A DNA stretch of 64,000 nucleotides from Betaproteobacteria bacterium HGW-Betaproteobacteria-9 (lineage in GTDB: Bacteria > Pseudomonadota > Gammaproteobacteria > Burkholderiales > Burkholderiaceae_C): contig PHCC01000023.1 of NCBI GenBank assembly GCA_002842215.1, positions 80,939-144,938 of the forward strand. Direction: 5' to 3'. A model generated the notes under the pieces. It did not search any database. It was given only the letters and a program-made list of their open reading frames with translations, and had not been told where the DNA came from. Position numbers and translations under genes: made by a program. This document shows, one piece after another, positions 8,503-17,216 of the stretch (positions within the stretch are counted from its first letter, which is position 1; each line of letters starts with the position of its first letter).

Positions 8503-9310
8503 AGACCACGTCGCCCACCTGGTGCTCAACCGCCCCGAGGCGATGAACACCATGCACCCCACCTTCTGGCGCGAGCTGGACGAGGTACTGACGACGCTCC
8601 ACACCGAAGGCACGGCACGCGCGCTGGTCATCAGCAGCACCGGCAAACACTTCAGCGCCGGCATGGCGCTGGAAACCTTCAGCGGTGCCATCGCCATGGA
8701 CGACCAGAGCCCCGAAGGCCGCGCCGCCATCTTCGATCTGCTGACCGACATGCAGGCGACGTTCACGAAGATCGAGAACCTGCGTTTCCCGGTGATCTGC
8801 GCCATCCAGGGCGGCTGCATCGGCGGCGCGGTGGACATGGTCACGGCCGCCTGCATTCGCTACGCCACCGCCGACGCGTTTTTCTGCATCCAGGAAATCA
8901 ACATCGGCATGGTGGCCGACGTGGGCACGCTGCAGCGCCTGCCCAAGCTGATCCCGTTCGCGGTGGTGAAAGAGATGGCCTACACCGGCCGGCGCCTGCC
9001 GGCTGCCCGGGCGCTGGCCTATGGGCTGGTGAACGAGGTGTTCGACACGGCGGAGTCCATGCTGGCCGCGGCGATGTTGTGTGCGAAAGAAATCGCCAGC
9101 AAGCCGCCGATTGCGATCTGGGGCACCAAACAGGCCGTGAACTACGCGCGCGATCACTCGGTGGAAGACAGCCTGCGCCAGATGGGCTGGTTGCAGGGCG
9201 CGATCTGGAGCAATGCGCATGTGCGCGAGTCCATCACCGCCATGAAAGAAAAACGCGCCGGCAGCTTCACGCCGCTCTCGGCGTTGCAGTCGTTCAAGGC
9301 GCTGGGCTGA
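8465..9310 (+). CDS. Crotonase-family enzyme, probably delta3,5-delta2,4-dienoyl-CoA isomerase
   Basis: 281 residues from the ATG at 8465, which lies inside the end of dinB in another frame. The oxyanion-hole segments HFSAGMALE and IQGGCIGGAVDMV are present. The acidic pair of dienoyl-CoA isomerases is kept in FFCIQEINIGMVADVGTL, where the Glu and Asp spacing matches the eukaryotic ECH1 signature, and the rest (RDHSVEDSL...) also matches that subfamily better than plain enoyl-CoA hydratases. It would shift double bonds during oxidation of unsaturated fatty acyl-CoA. The subfamily assignment is from motif memory and could be tested by phylogeny. Overlap with dinB implies coupled expression, though the functions are unrelated. 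Confidence 0.82.
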   Translation: MNTPTCFSLSLTEDHVAHLVLNRPEAMNTMHPTFWRELDEVLTTLHTEGTARALVISSTGKHFSAGMALETFSGAIAMDDQSPEGRAAIFDLLTDMQATFTKIENLRFPVICAIQGGCIGGAVDMVTAACIRYATADAFFCIQEINIGMVADVGTLQRLPKLIPFAVVKEMAYTGRRLPAARALAYGLVNEVFDTAESMLAAAMLCAKEIASKPPIAIWGTKQAVNYARDHSVEDSLRQMGWLQGAIWSNAHVRESITAMKEKRAGSFTPLSALQSFKALG

Positions 9311-9328
9311 GGCCGGCGGCTGCCGGCC
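9311..9328. terminator. Hairpin between convergent genes
   Basis: A perfect 7-bp GC stem (GGCCGGC/GCCGGCC) with a 4-base loop sits directly after the crotonase stop and ten bases before the end of the convergent CBS gene. A T-tract is weak (CTTTC), so termination is plausible but not certain. Confidence 0.4.
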
Positions 9329-9337
9329 CGCGCACTT

Positions 9338-9928
9338 TCAGGCGGCCAGCGACACCCGTATCTCGGCGAAGTTGCCCGCCGTTTCAACCACGTCGATGGG
9401 CTTGCCCAGCTGGCGTTCGATCTGCGTTTGCGAGAACACACCGCGCACCCGCGGACCCTGGCCGTTCTCGCCCTTCTGCACCACCAGCATGTGGCGACGG
9501 CCCACGTGTTTGAGCGTAGTCACAACCTTGCCCACGGTGGCGTGCGCGAGGTCGTCGAGGTCGATCGCATCCAGTTGGCCCAGAGGCGACATCACGTCGG
9601 CCACGGTCAGGTCTTCGTAGCGCACGCCGCGCTGGTTGATCACCTGCATCGGGCGTTCACCCTCCAGATCCGTCGAAGTGATGAGTCCGTCCATCCACGG
9701 TATCTCGCTGACCACGAACAGCAGGCGCACCCCCTGGTGGATCATGGTCTGGCGCGCTTCGTCCAGCCCCATATCGGGCGCGATGGTGGCCGCGCGCACA
9801 TGGGTGAGATCGGTCATGACCGCTCGCCCGGGAGAACTCAGCGTCACGGGCACGCCCATGTGGGGCTGCGCCTGGGCAATGCAGGTGCCTTGGGGGAAAC
9901 GGAAGGTCGGGAGGATGGCAGATTTCAC
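9338..9928 (-). CDS. CBS-domain protein
   Basis: 196 residues from a GTG at 9928, chosen because the longer frame begins with a low-quality extension, while from here the sequence reads as a typical Burkholderiales CBS protein (VKSAILPTFRFPQGT...). Two CBS-like repeats are visible: residues 40-90 (DLTHVRAATIAPDMGLDEARQTMIHQGVRLLFVV) and 110-185 (LTVADVMSPLGQLDAIDLDDL...VVTTLKHVGRRHMLVV). CBS pairs bind adenine nucleotides and regulate partner proteins; no partner is adjacent. Downstream target unknown. The exact start is uncertain. Confidence 0.75.
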   Translation of the reverse strand: MKSAILPTFRFPQGTCIAQAQPHMGVPVTLSSPGRAVMTDLTHVRAATIAPDMGLDEARQTMIHQGVRLLFVVSEIPWMDGLITSTDLEGERPMQVINQRGVRYEDLTVADVMSPLGQLDAIDLDDLAHATVGKVVTTLKHVGRRHMLVVQKGENGQGPRVRGVFSQTQIERQLGKPIDVVETAGNFAEIRVSLAA

Positions 9929-10096
9929 GGTTCGCTCGCTTTCTGACAACAGGGTCACAGAGGGCAGGACGTGTGCCGTGCACCTGTCGCGCTTGGCGGT
10001 GCTTCGGCTGGACAACAGACTATCAGCCCCTGTCGCCGTTCACAAGAGACCAAGCCCCAATCGGCGCGACAGCCAGCGCCCGCCGGAACCCGACCG

Positions 10097-11314
10097 TCAG
10101 CCCTTGTTCAGCACCTTGGCCACCGGGTTGTAGCGCAGGCGGTAGGCGTCGGGCATGTCCGAGCCCAGCAGCGGGCGCAGGTAGAGGCGGAAGGCGTCGG
10201 TCACATCCGTGCCGCTGGCGGCGATGAACTCGTCCTCCATGGTGCGCGTCTTGCCGGCCACCGCGTCCAGCGGCAGCAGCTCGTAGTCGGCCGAGTAGAA
10301 GCCGGTGCGCTTGATCGCGACCGAGCCATCGACCTTGCCCCACATGGCGAACTGCACCGCCTTCTCGCCCACCTCGCGCGCCTCGCGCTGGTCCACGTCG
10401 GACACGCAGCCGATGAAGCTGCGCTGCAGGTAGCCGAAGGTATCGCCGCGCACGCGCTTGATACCCAGCTTGTTCTTGATCTCTTCGCACAGCAGATCGG
10501 CCAGCGCGCCGGTGCCGCTGAGCTGCACGTTGCCGTGCGCGTCCTTCTCCACGTCCTTGGCGAGCTGGGTGATGATGGGCTGGCCCGAGGCGTCGTGGAT
10601 GCCCTCGCTCACCGCGATCACGCAGCGGCCGTGGCGTTGATACATGGCCTTCACATCGGCCAGGAACTTCGGGATTTCGAACACCCGCTCGGGCACATAG
10701 ATCAGGTGCGGGCCGTCGTCCGGAAACTTCTTGCCCAGCGCGGACGCGGCCGTGAGAAAGCCCGCGTGCCGGCCCATCACCACACCCACGTACACCCCGG
10801 GCAGCGAAGCGTTGTCGAGGTTGGCGCCGGCAAAGGCCTGTGCCACGAAGCGCGCCGCCGACGGGAAGCCGGGCGTGTGGTCGTTGCCCACCAGGTCGTT
10901 GTCAATGGTCTTCGGGATGTGGATCGAGCGCAGCGGGTAGTTGGCCTTGTGCGCCTCTTCGCTGACGATGCGCACCGTGTCCGACGAGTCGTTGCCGCCG
11001 ATGTAGAAGAAGTGCTCGATCTCGTGGGCCTTGAGCACCTTGAAGATTTCCTGGCAGTACTTGAGGTCGGGCTTGTCGCGCGTGGAGCCCAGCGCCGAGG
11101 CCGGCGTGCGCGCCACGGCTTCAAGGTTATGGCTGGTCTCCTGCGTGAGGTCCACAAAATTTTCGTCCACGATGCCGCGCACGCCGTGGCGCGCGCCGTA
11201 GACCAGCTTCACGTTCTGGAAGCGCCGCGCCTCCAGCGCCACGCCCACGAGCGACTGGTTGATGACGGCGGTCGGGCCGCCGCCCTGGGCGACGAGGATT
11301 TTTCCGGATGACAT
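10097..11314 (-). CDS. 6-phosphofructokinase, pyrophosphate-type
   Basis: 405 residues, start at 11314 with AAGGAGC upstream. It has the Gly-rich N-terminal GGGPTAVIN and the substrate motifs PKTIDNDL and MGRHAGF. The Lys in PKTIDNDL (Gly in ATP-dependent enzymes) together with GGND in the phosphate-donor loop points to use of PPi rather than ATP. The reaction is reversible, linking fructose-6-phosphate and fructose-1,6-bisphosphate. Many Comamonadaceae lack ATP-PfkA, which would make this the main glycolytic step; that is general knowledge and not shown here. Confidence 0.88.
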   Translation of the reverse strand: MSSGKILVAQGGGPTAVINQSLVGVALEARRFQNVKLVYGARHGVRGIVDENFVDLTQETSHNLEAVARTPASALGSTRDKPDLKYCQEIFKVLKAHEIEHFFYIGGNDSSDTVRIVSEEAHKANYPLRSIHIPKTIDNDLVGNDHTPGFPSAARFVAQAFAGANLDNASLPGVYVGVVMGRHAGFLTAASALGKKFPDDGPHLIYVPERVFEIPKFLADVKAMYQRHGRCVIAVSEGIHDASGQPIITQLAKDVEKDAHGNVQLSGTGALADLLCEEIKNKLGIKRVRGDTFGYLQRSFIGCVSDVDQREAREVGEKAVQFAMWGKVDGSVAIKRTGFYSADYELLPLDAVAGKTRTMEDEFIAASGTDVTDAFRLYLRPLLGSDMPDAYRLRYNPVAKVLNKG

Positions 11315-11393
11315 GGGTGCTCCTTGAAGGGCCTGCTAGCGAAAAGGCCATCGGCACCCGAATCGTGTGGCTCCGGCATCGACGGCAACCGGA

Positions 11394-12263
11394 TTATTGC
11401 TCCACCGGCACCTCGATCAAATACGGATGCTTGTTCACCGAAAAATACACATCGTTGTACTTTTTTGAAAGACGGCAAAACAGGCGCTGCGTCTCGATCA
11501 ATTCCTCGGGGAAAGATTCGAGAGAATCGGCTTTTTCCACCTGCGGCATCATGTGCGCAACAACTGTCCGCTGAAAATCGGTCAAACAAGAGTCAAGAAT
11601 CGCTTTTTCATCCATCGGATAAGGCACCACCCGAATTTCGGGGTGCAGCGACAAATAGGTACTGAACAGTCTTTCTACGATGAACGGCAAAAACGGAGCC
11701 GCGACCAGATAAGAGGTTTCCTGCAGAACTGAGCGCGCCACATCCGATTCCGGGTGTTCCTCCAGAAAACAGGCGATCGGATTCAAAACACCGCCCGCAT
11801 ACAACGTCCAGAACGCCGGGGTTCCGACCCAGAAATTGGAATACAAAAGATTGCTGTGGTTGTGACGGGGTGTCAATGACAGATCCCAACCAATGCCCGC
11901 AGCGTCAAGCAAATCCTGCGCCCTTTGCACGAGCCCTGGATGGGTGACCTCACCTTGCATCCAGACGTTGTACGAATAATAGGGCAACATGGGAAACGGA
12001 TTGATCATGCAGACATCCGCATCGCTGTGTTGTTGCACAAACTCAATAAATGCAGAGCCTGATATTCTGGTTTTATGCTTGAATTTGGGTGAAAAGATGC
12101 CCGTCATCCTGGATTTGAGGTGATCACCGCGGCGAAAAAAGTCCACCAATATCCGGAACTCCCGCCAAGCCGCACTGGAGTTGTCCAGAATGGGCAAGGG
12201 CAGGAACGCACTCTCCGTCAGCCTCTGTCCGGTCTGCCACAACGGTTCGTGGATGGTGATCAC
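11394..12263 (-). CDS. Unknown protein, downstream member of a tandem paralogous pair
   Basis: 289 residues. The start ATG at 12263 overlaps the stop of the upstream paralog by four bases, so translation is coupled. It shares an ordered set of motifs with its neighbour: WREF, GIFSPKFKHKT, MINPFP, WVGTPAFW, PFLPFIVERLF and a YPMDEKAILDSCL end. There is no signal peptide or transmembrane helix. The motif layout recalls accessory domains of capsule or glycan biosynthesis proteins, but I cannot assign a reaction. GC content is visibly lower than that of flanking genes and codon use is mixed, suggesting acquisition by transfer. Confidence 0.6.
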   Translation of the reverse strand: MITIHEPLWQTGQRLTESAFLPLPILDNSSAAWREFRILVDFFRRGDHLKSRMTGIFSPKFKHKTRISGSAFIEFVQQHSDADVCMINPFPMLPYYSYNVWMQGEVTHPGLVQRAQDLLDAAGIGWDLSLTPRHNHSNLLYSNFWVGTPAFWTLYAGGVLNPIACFLEEHPESDVARSVLQETSYLVAAPFLPFIVERLFSTYLSLHPEIRVVPYPMDEKAILDSCLTDFQRTVVAHMMPQVEKADSLESFPEELIETQRLFCRLSKKYNDVYFSVNKHPYLIEVPVEQ

Positions 12264-13228
12264 GTTTGGGCCTCAAGCGTCTCAAGTGTCCCGACGTTTC
12301 GTGTCATGACCACCTTTTCCCTCGCGAACCATGGGAGATGCGGACGGGGATCACCGTGGTCAAAATCGACCTGGTGACGGCCCATGTAGGCCAGCCATCC
12401 CGCAGATGCGTGAAGCGCCGCGTTCTCAAAATAGTCCATGGCGTCGCGGTCGTAAACGCCTGCTTCGTCCCACGCATCCACCTGATCACCGGCGAGTTCG
12501 ATCAGGTCGCGCTCAAAAGGAAACAGACAGCTGGCCAAGATTTGCTCCCTGCTCCGAGGATAGTAAGCCACTTCATCGGCAAATTGGGCCTGCACATACA
12601 AGTTGGTGGCGCGCTCCAGCAGAAATGGCATCGCACCCGCACGATGAGTGGATTTACCATAGTAGGCGATCGGCCGATACAGGAAATCGTGCAAGGCACT
12701 CCCCAATTCAGATGCGGTCAAGCGGATCACCGGAAAAACCAGCTCCTGCATGAATTTGCTCCAGAATCTGGGGGTACCAAACCAGTAACTGCTCATTCCA
12801 TAGTTCTTGTTGTGCTGGCGTCCCGGATTCACGAAGTCGAGCGGCACGCGTGCAAGGTCCAGCACTTTCTGTGCATTCATCAAGAAGTCGTTGCCACCAT
12901 GAATGATGCTGGCGCGCACATGGCTGTTGAAATTCGCATAGCACCATTGCGGCCACGGATTGACAGAATACACCTCATATCCGGGTGTACATTGGATCCA
13001 ATTTCTCAATTCCGGGCCACCCAGCAGGGTCTTGGCATGAAACCGACTTGACACCGCACCAAATATATCTGCCGTATTGTGTATGCCATTGACAAACAGA
13101 TGTTCGAATATCTGGAACTCACGCAGCTCGGGTTTGGGATTTGATCGAAAATCAAATGCCTCAAACCCGGGCAGCACCGAAACGAGTTGGCTGGGAAATA
13201 TGCAGTTCTGCAGCAACCTGATATTCAT
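12260..13228 (-). CDS. Unknown protein, upstream member of a tandem paralogous pair
   Basis: 322 residues from the ATG at 13228; the ribosome site is weak (AAAGAAC). Corresponding motifs to the downstream paralog are LREFQIF, GAVSSRFHAKT, SVNPWP, WFGTPRFW, AMPFLLERA and the YPRSREQILASCL end, in the same order and spacing. It carries about 40 extra C-terminal residues. No membrane segment is seen. Base composition falls to about 52% GC in a sampled 60-base line, against roughly 65-70% in neighbours. The 290 bases between its start and the deacetylase gene hold no gene I can support. Confidence 0.6.
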   Translation of the reverse strand: MNIRLLQNCIFPSQLVSVLPGFEAFDFRSNPKPELREFQIFEHLFVNGIHNTADIFGAVSSRFHAKTLLGGPELRNWIQCTPGYEVYSVNPWPQWCYANFNSHVRASIIHGGNDFLMNAQKVLDLARVPLDFVNPGRQHNKNYGMSSYWFGTPRFWSKFMQELVFPVIRLTASELGSALHDFLYRPIAYYGKSTHRAGAMPFLLERATNLYVQAQFADEVAYYPRSREQILASCLFPFERDLIELAGDQVDAWDEAGVYDRDAMDYFENAALHASAGWLAYMGRHQVDFDHGDPRPHLPWFAREKVVMTRNVGTLETLEAQT

Positions 13229-13521
13229 GAAAGATGTTCTTTGAAGTAATGTTCAGATTAGGAATTCATGGCAAAAAGAGCCCATGAACACGACAGGCGC
13301 TGCTGGCAGCCGGCTGGGATTCACTCCATGCCGTGGGTTCCATCCTCCCATTTACGCGCTCTGAAGCTCAGCCCTGGCGGGCTTCATCGTCTGGCCCATG
13401 GCTTTCATGCTGACGCACGTTTCATTTGGACACAATATCAGCGTTTCGCCGTCTTGAGAATTCGCGGTCACGCGTGTGCGACATGCTTTGCGTGCGGGGT
13501 CAGCATGCGAAACTGCCAGAG

Positions 13522-14583
13522 ATGAAAACCTTTCACAACCCCCACCACGCCCTGCACCAAGGGCGCGAAGAGATGTTCCGCGGCCGCATGGTGCCGTGCC
13601 ACGAGGTGCCGGCGCGGCTGGACTTTGTGCTGGCCGAGCTGCAGCGCCGCTCGCAGGGCAGCCTGCACACGCCGGAGATCGGCGAGGCCGAGCTGGATGC
13701 GGCGATTGCTCGTGTGCACAGCGCGCGCTACACGCAGTTCCTGGCCGGCGCCTGGGACGAGTGGGTGGCCATGGATCCGGCGAACGCGTTGCGCGACGCC
13801 CTGCCTTCGGTCTGGCCCCTCGGCAACCGCCACGCCTTCCGCACAGACGTGCTGCCGCAGAACTTCGCGGCGCGGCTCGGTCTGTTTGCATTCGATTCCG
13901 GCTCGCCGCTGACGGCTGGCACCTGGGCGGCGGCGCGTGGCGGCGCGGCCTGTGCGCTGGCCGCAGCGCGCGAGGTGTTGGGCGGTGCGCGCAGCGCGTT
14001 CGCGCTCACCCGCCCGCCGGGCCACCACGCGGGGCCGGACTTCTTTGGTGGCTACTGCTTCCTGAACAACGCTGCCATCGCCGCGCAGGCCTTGCGCGAC
14101 GGCGGCCAGCAGCGCGTGGCGGTGCTGGACGTGGACTACCACCACGGCAACGGCACGCAGACCATCTTTTACGAAAGCGCCGACGTGCTCACGGTCTCGA
14201 TCCACGGCGACCCGGCCACCGAGTACCCCTTCTTCCTCGGCCATGCGGACGAGCACGGTGCCGGTGCAGGCGAAGGCTTCAACCTCAACCTGCCGCTGCC
14301 GCGCGGCACGGACTTCACCACCTGGCGCGCGGCACTGGCGAAAGCGCTGGACGCAGTGAGCGCCTTCGATGCCGACGCGCTGGTGGTGCCCATGGGGCTG
14401 GACACATTCGAAGGCGACCCGATCTCGGGCTTCACGCTGCGAAGCGCCGACTACTTCGCCGTGGGCGAGGCGTTGGCCAGCGCCGGACTGCCCACGGTGT
14501 TCACGTTTGAAGGCGGCTACGCGGTGGACGCGGTGGGCACCAACGCGGTGAACCTGCTCGAAGGGTTCTGCCGCTCAATCTGA
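13522..14583 (+). CDS. Acetylpolyamine amidohydrolase (class II histone-deacetylase family)
   Basis: 353 residues from the ATG at 13522 (weak AGAG upstream). The N-terminus, with MVPCHEVPARLDFVL and the long loop before the catalytic core, and the motifs RPPGHHAG (His-His), VLDVDYHHGNGTQ (zinc-binding Asp and His), GLDTFEGDPIS and FEGGY are those of bacterial acetylpolyamine amidohydrolases. It would release acetate from N-acetylputrescine or related acetylpolyamines in the cytoplasm. Zinc and catalytic residues are all present, so it should be active. It lies alone, with no polyamine genes nearby. Confidence 0.87.
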   Translation: MKTFHNPHHALHQGREEMFRGRMVPCHEVPARLDFVLAELQRRSQGSLHTPEIGEAELDAAIARVHSARYTQFLAGAWDEWVAMDPANALRDALPSVWPLGNRHAFRTDVLPQNFAARLGLFAFDSGSPLTAGTWAAARGGAACALAAAREVLGGARSAFALTRPPGHHAGPDFFGGYCFLNNAAIAAQALRDGGQQRVAVLDVDYHHGNGTQTIFYESADVLTVSIHGDPATEYPFFLGHADEHGAGAGEGFNLNLPLPRGTDFTTWRAALAKALDAVSAFDADALVVPMGLDTFEGDPISGFTLRSADYFAVGEALASAGLPTVFTFEGGYAVDAVGTNAVNLLEGFCRSI

Positions 14584-14644
14584 AGTCATACAGCCCTGGC
14601 TTGCGCAGGAACCACACCCTCGCGCAAGAAGAGGCGCCATCCCA

Positions 14645-14722
14645 AGGGCACCGCCGGGCTGGCTCCGCCAGACGGCCAGTGCCGCCCCCCTGAGGGGGGT
14701 GACGCGAAGCGGCGCGGGGGGG
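14645..14722 (-). repeat. Gene-3'-end GC-rich three-hairpin repeat, copy D
   Basis: A variant copy: CCGGGC..., GGCTCCGCCAGACGGCCAG in the first arm, a CCCCCC-TGA-GGGGGG hairpin and a GACGCGAAGCGGCGCGGGGG block. It abuts the stop codon of the minus-strand DUF3455 gene directly, and is oriented with that gene. Confidence 0.8.
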
Positions 14723-15268
14723 TTACACGGCCTTCCAGAAGATGTAGTCGGCCTGGTAGTTGACGATCTGCTTGCTGCCCGAGATGGCCGCATCGCAGGC
14801 CATGGCGGGAGCGACGCCGCCCTGCGTCCTCACGCGCTGGATGTAGGTCACGCCCTGCATGGCACCCATGCCCATCGCCGGGTTGGCCTTCACCAGTTGC
14901 AGCGGGATGCTACCGGCCATGGCGGGCGCCACCGCCAGCTGGATCGCGGTGAGTTTGGAGCCGTCCATGCCTTCCCAGGTGGCGGGTGGGCCGTAGTACT
15001 TGCCGACCTGTTTTCCCATGCGGTCCATCAGCTTGGCGTCGGGGCCGACAAAGACCCACTCGTGGCCCATGGCGTCTTTCTTGGCGCGGCATTCGTAGGT
15101 GATCTGGCCCACGCCCACGGTTTCCATGGCGACCTGGTGGCCGGCCGGCACCTGCACGGCGGCGGGCAGGCTGGCCTGCGAATACGCCATGGCGGGCGCG
15201 CTCATGTTGGAAGCGCAAGCGGTGAGGGCCAGCAGCGAAACAGCGCCCAGGGTGGTTTTGATGAACAT
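14723..15268 (-). CDS. DUF3455 family lipoprotein
   Basis: 181 residues, start at 15268 with GAGGAG upstream. The first 18 residues form a lipoprotein signal (FIKTTLGAVSLLALTAC, lipobox Cys18). The mature protein has the DUF3455 pattern (VPAGHQVAMETVGVGQITYECR, HEWVFVGPDAKLMD, YYGPPATWEG, YIQRVRTQGG, VNYQADYIFW). The family is exported and of unknown function, often near ferritin-like or stress genes. It lies downstream of the ferritin-like gene on the same strand, 85 bp apart, so may be cotranscribed. Confidence 0.8.
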   Translation of the reverse strand: MFIKTTLGAVSLLALTACASNMSAPAMAYSQASLPAAVQVPAGHQVAMETVGVGQITYECRAKKDAMGHEWVFVGPDAKLMDRMGKQVGKYYGPPATWEGMDGSKLTAIQLAVAPAMAGSIPLQLVKANPAMGMGAMQGVTYIQRVRTQGGVAPAMACDAAISGSKQIVNYQADYIFWKAV

Positions 15269-15353
15269 GGAAAACTCCTCGGTGTGGTGTTGAAAAACGG
15301 GACAGGACACGGGGTGGGCCGGCGAGCAGCCGACCCTTGGAGGAAGCAATAGA

Positions 15354-15965
15354 TCAGGCGCCGAACGACAGCGCGCCTGGCGGCAGCGAACGGCCCAGGG
15401 CGTTGTTCAACACGGTGAAGTGCATGGTCTCGTCGGCGGCCAAGCGGGCGGCCACCTTGGCGAGTTCGCGGTCGCCCAGCGCGGGGATCACGCTCAGGTA
15501 GGCGTTGGTCGCGCCCAGCTCCAGACGGGCCGCGAGGTCGAGCACATCGCCCTGGCTCTTCAGCGAAGCAGCGTTGAGCGCCTTGGCGTATTCCTCCAGC
15601 TTCATCTCGGCCACCGGCTTGCCGCCGAGCTTCTGGATGGTGGCGATGAGCGCGTCGCGGTGGGTCTTGTGGTGGCCCTGAAACTGCACCGCCACATCGA
15701 GCACCGGCTTCTGCAGCAGGCCGCTGCCGGCGCCGAGCTGGTAGGCGTTGATGGCTTCGTGTTCCAGGCCCAGCGCCACGTTGAGGATGGACACGTCTTT
15801 GGACATGTCGCCCTTCATGCCGGCGGCCATGACGTCTTTGCCGGCGAGCAGGGCCACGGCCACGGTGGACAGGGCGCCGCCAGTGCCCATGAAGGAGCGG
15901 CGCGACGGGGTGGCGGCGATCAGCGAGGTGGATGCGGTGAAAGCGGAAGGGGTGGAGCGTGACAT
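15354..15965 (-). CDS. Exported ferritin-like protein (Tat-type signal)
   Basis: 203 residues, start at 15965 with AAGGAA upstream. The N-terminus carries a twin-arginine signal (PSRRSFMGTGGALS). The mature part is a four-helix ferritin-like domain with Glu/His pairs at EHEAINAYQ, HHKTHRDAL, LELGATNAY and DETMHF, where ferritin-type di-iron ligands are expected. It is likely a periplasmic di-iron protein linked to oxidative or metal stress. It is divergent from the DUF3034-globin-cupredoxin-ECF operon across a 250-bp region. Confidence 0.78.
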   Translation of the reverse strand: MSRSTPSAFTASTSLIAATPSRRSFMGTGGALSTVAVALLAGKDVMAAGMKGDMSKDVSILNVALGLEHEAINAYQLGAGSGLLQKPVLDVAVQFQGHHKTHRDALIATIQKLGGKPVAEMKLEEYAKALNAASLKSQGDVLDLAARLELGATNAYLSVIPALGDRELAKVAARLAADETMHFTVLNNALGRSLPPGALSFGA

Positions 15966-16215
15966 GGTGGTGTTTCCTTGATGAGGGGTGGGTTCGGTTG
16001 TCGTGGGGCCGGTGGTGCTGATCGGGTGGGACCAGCGCTGCCGACACCCCGGGTACGCAGACGCCCCAACGGGTGGATTCAGAAACCCACAAATTTTTGA
16101 GGTGATTCAAATCGCTGAATCCACGCGGCGCCGGGTTGCGTAGTGGGTGGGCCAGCTGTGCAGACGCTGCACTGGCAACGGCGCCCCGCAGAAATCACCT
16201 CACCCCAACCCAGCG
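15966..16215. promoter_or_regulatory. Divergent promoter region with repeated GATTCA half-sites
   Basis: 250 bp without a gene between the ferritin-like gene and the DUF3034 gene. It contains a perfect 8-bp inverted repeat, GGATTCAG (16075-16082) and CTGAATCC (16115-16122), and an internal GATTCA at 16104-16109 facing TGAATC at 16116-16121. These could bind a dimeric regulator or form hairpins. No match to a named box is claimed. Confidence 0.4.
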
Positions 16216-17181
16216 ATGAACCACCCCATGAATCACCTCACCGAGACCCGTCGCCGCCAGGCCCCATCGACCACCCTGCTGGCCCTGGCCGCTACGGCAG
16301 CCCTGCTCGCCGCCGTGCCGGCCCAGGCTGACACCGGCAAGCTGCTGCTCACCGGCGGCGTGAGCACGGTGGAGGGCGCGGCCGGCGGCGGCATCAGCCC
16401 CTGGGCCGTGATCGGCAGCCAGGCCACCGAGGGTGAAAAAGGCATCTCGGCCTACCTGAGCCGCGTCGAGACCCGGGACCACGACCTGACCGCTGCGGGG
16501 GTTGCCGTGGGCCTCAACGACCGGGTCGAACTCTCCTTCGGCCATCAGGATTTCGACACCGGCATCGCCGGCGCACTGCTCGGTCTGCCCGGTCTGCACC
16601 TGAAGCAGGACATCCTGGGCGCCAAGCTGCGCTTGGCCGGCGACGCCGTGCTCGGCAGCGACACGCTGATGCCGCAGATCGCCGTGGGCGTTCAGGTCAA
16701 ACGCCTGCGCTCCAGCGGACTCGACGGCACGCTCGACGCGCTGGGTGCGAAACGCGACGGCGTGGACGTCTACGTGAGCGCGACCAAGCTCTTCCTCGCG
16801 CAAGGCGTGGTGGTCAACGGCACGCTGCGCGCGACCCAGGCCAACCAGAACGGCCTGCTCGGTTTCGGTGCCCGGCTGGGCGGCGCGGACAACGGCTATC
16901 AACTCATGCCCGAGCTGTCGGTGGCCTACCTGCTGAGCAAGAACGTGGCCGTGGGCTTCGAATACCGCGCCATGCCCAACAAGCTGCAGCGCGCGGGCGC
17001 CGCCGCGGGCCTGGGCGACGGCCTGCGCTCAGACGACTGGAAAGACATTTTCATCGCCTGGGCGCCGAGCAAGAACGTCTCGCTCACCGCCGCCTATGTG
17101 GACCTGGGACGCATCGTGCCCGCCACCACCGGCAACCAGAAGCAGACCGGCGTCTACCTCTCGGCACAGATCGCGTTTTGA
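16216..17181 (+). CDS. DUF3034 family outer-membrane protein
   Basis: 321 residues from the ATG at 16216; a second ATG four codons later is equally possible, and neither has a good ribosome site. Signal peptide ends near VPAQA|DT. The remainder is rich in alternating hydrophobic/polar strands with terminal aromatic residue (QIAF end), typical of a beta-barrel of DUF3034 type. It heads an operon with a periplasmic globin, a cupredoxin and a sigma factor. Its role is unknown; transport or assembly of a redox component is conceivable. Confidence 0.72.
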   Translation: MNHPMNHLTETRRRQAPSTTLLALAATAALLAAVPAQADTGKLLLTGGVSTVEGAAGGGISPWAVIGSQATEGEKGISAYLSRVETRDHDLTAAGVAVGLNDRVELSFGHQDFDTGIAGALLGLPGLHLKQDILGAKLRLAGDAVLGSDTLMPQIAVGVQVKRLRSSGLDGTLDALGAKRDGVDVYVSATKLFLAQGVVVNGTLRATQANQNGLLGFGARLGGADNGYQLMPELSVAYLLSKNVAVGFEYRAMPNKLQRAGAAAGLGDGLRSDDWKDIFIAWAPSKNVSLTAAYVDLGRIVPATTGNQKQTGVYLSAQIAF

Positions 17182-17216
17182 ACCACCCCCATCTCACCAC
17201 CCCCCTGAAGACCGAC

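Noticed and set aside
7105..8856. A 583-codon open frame antisense to dinB and the crotonase gene
   Set aside because: Its product is His/Gly/Ala-rich, lacks any family motif and lies entirely opposite two clear genes; GC-rich codon bias creates such frames.
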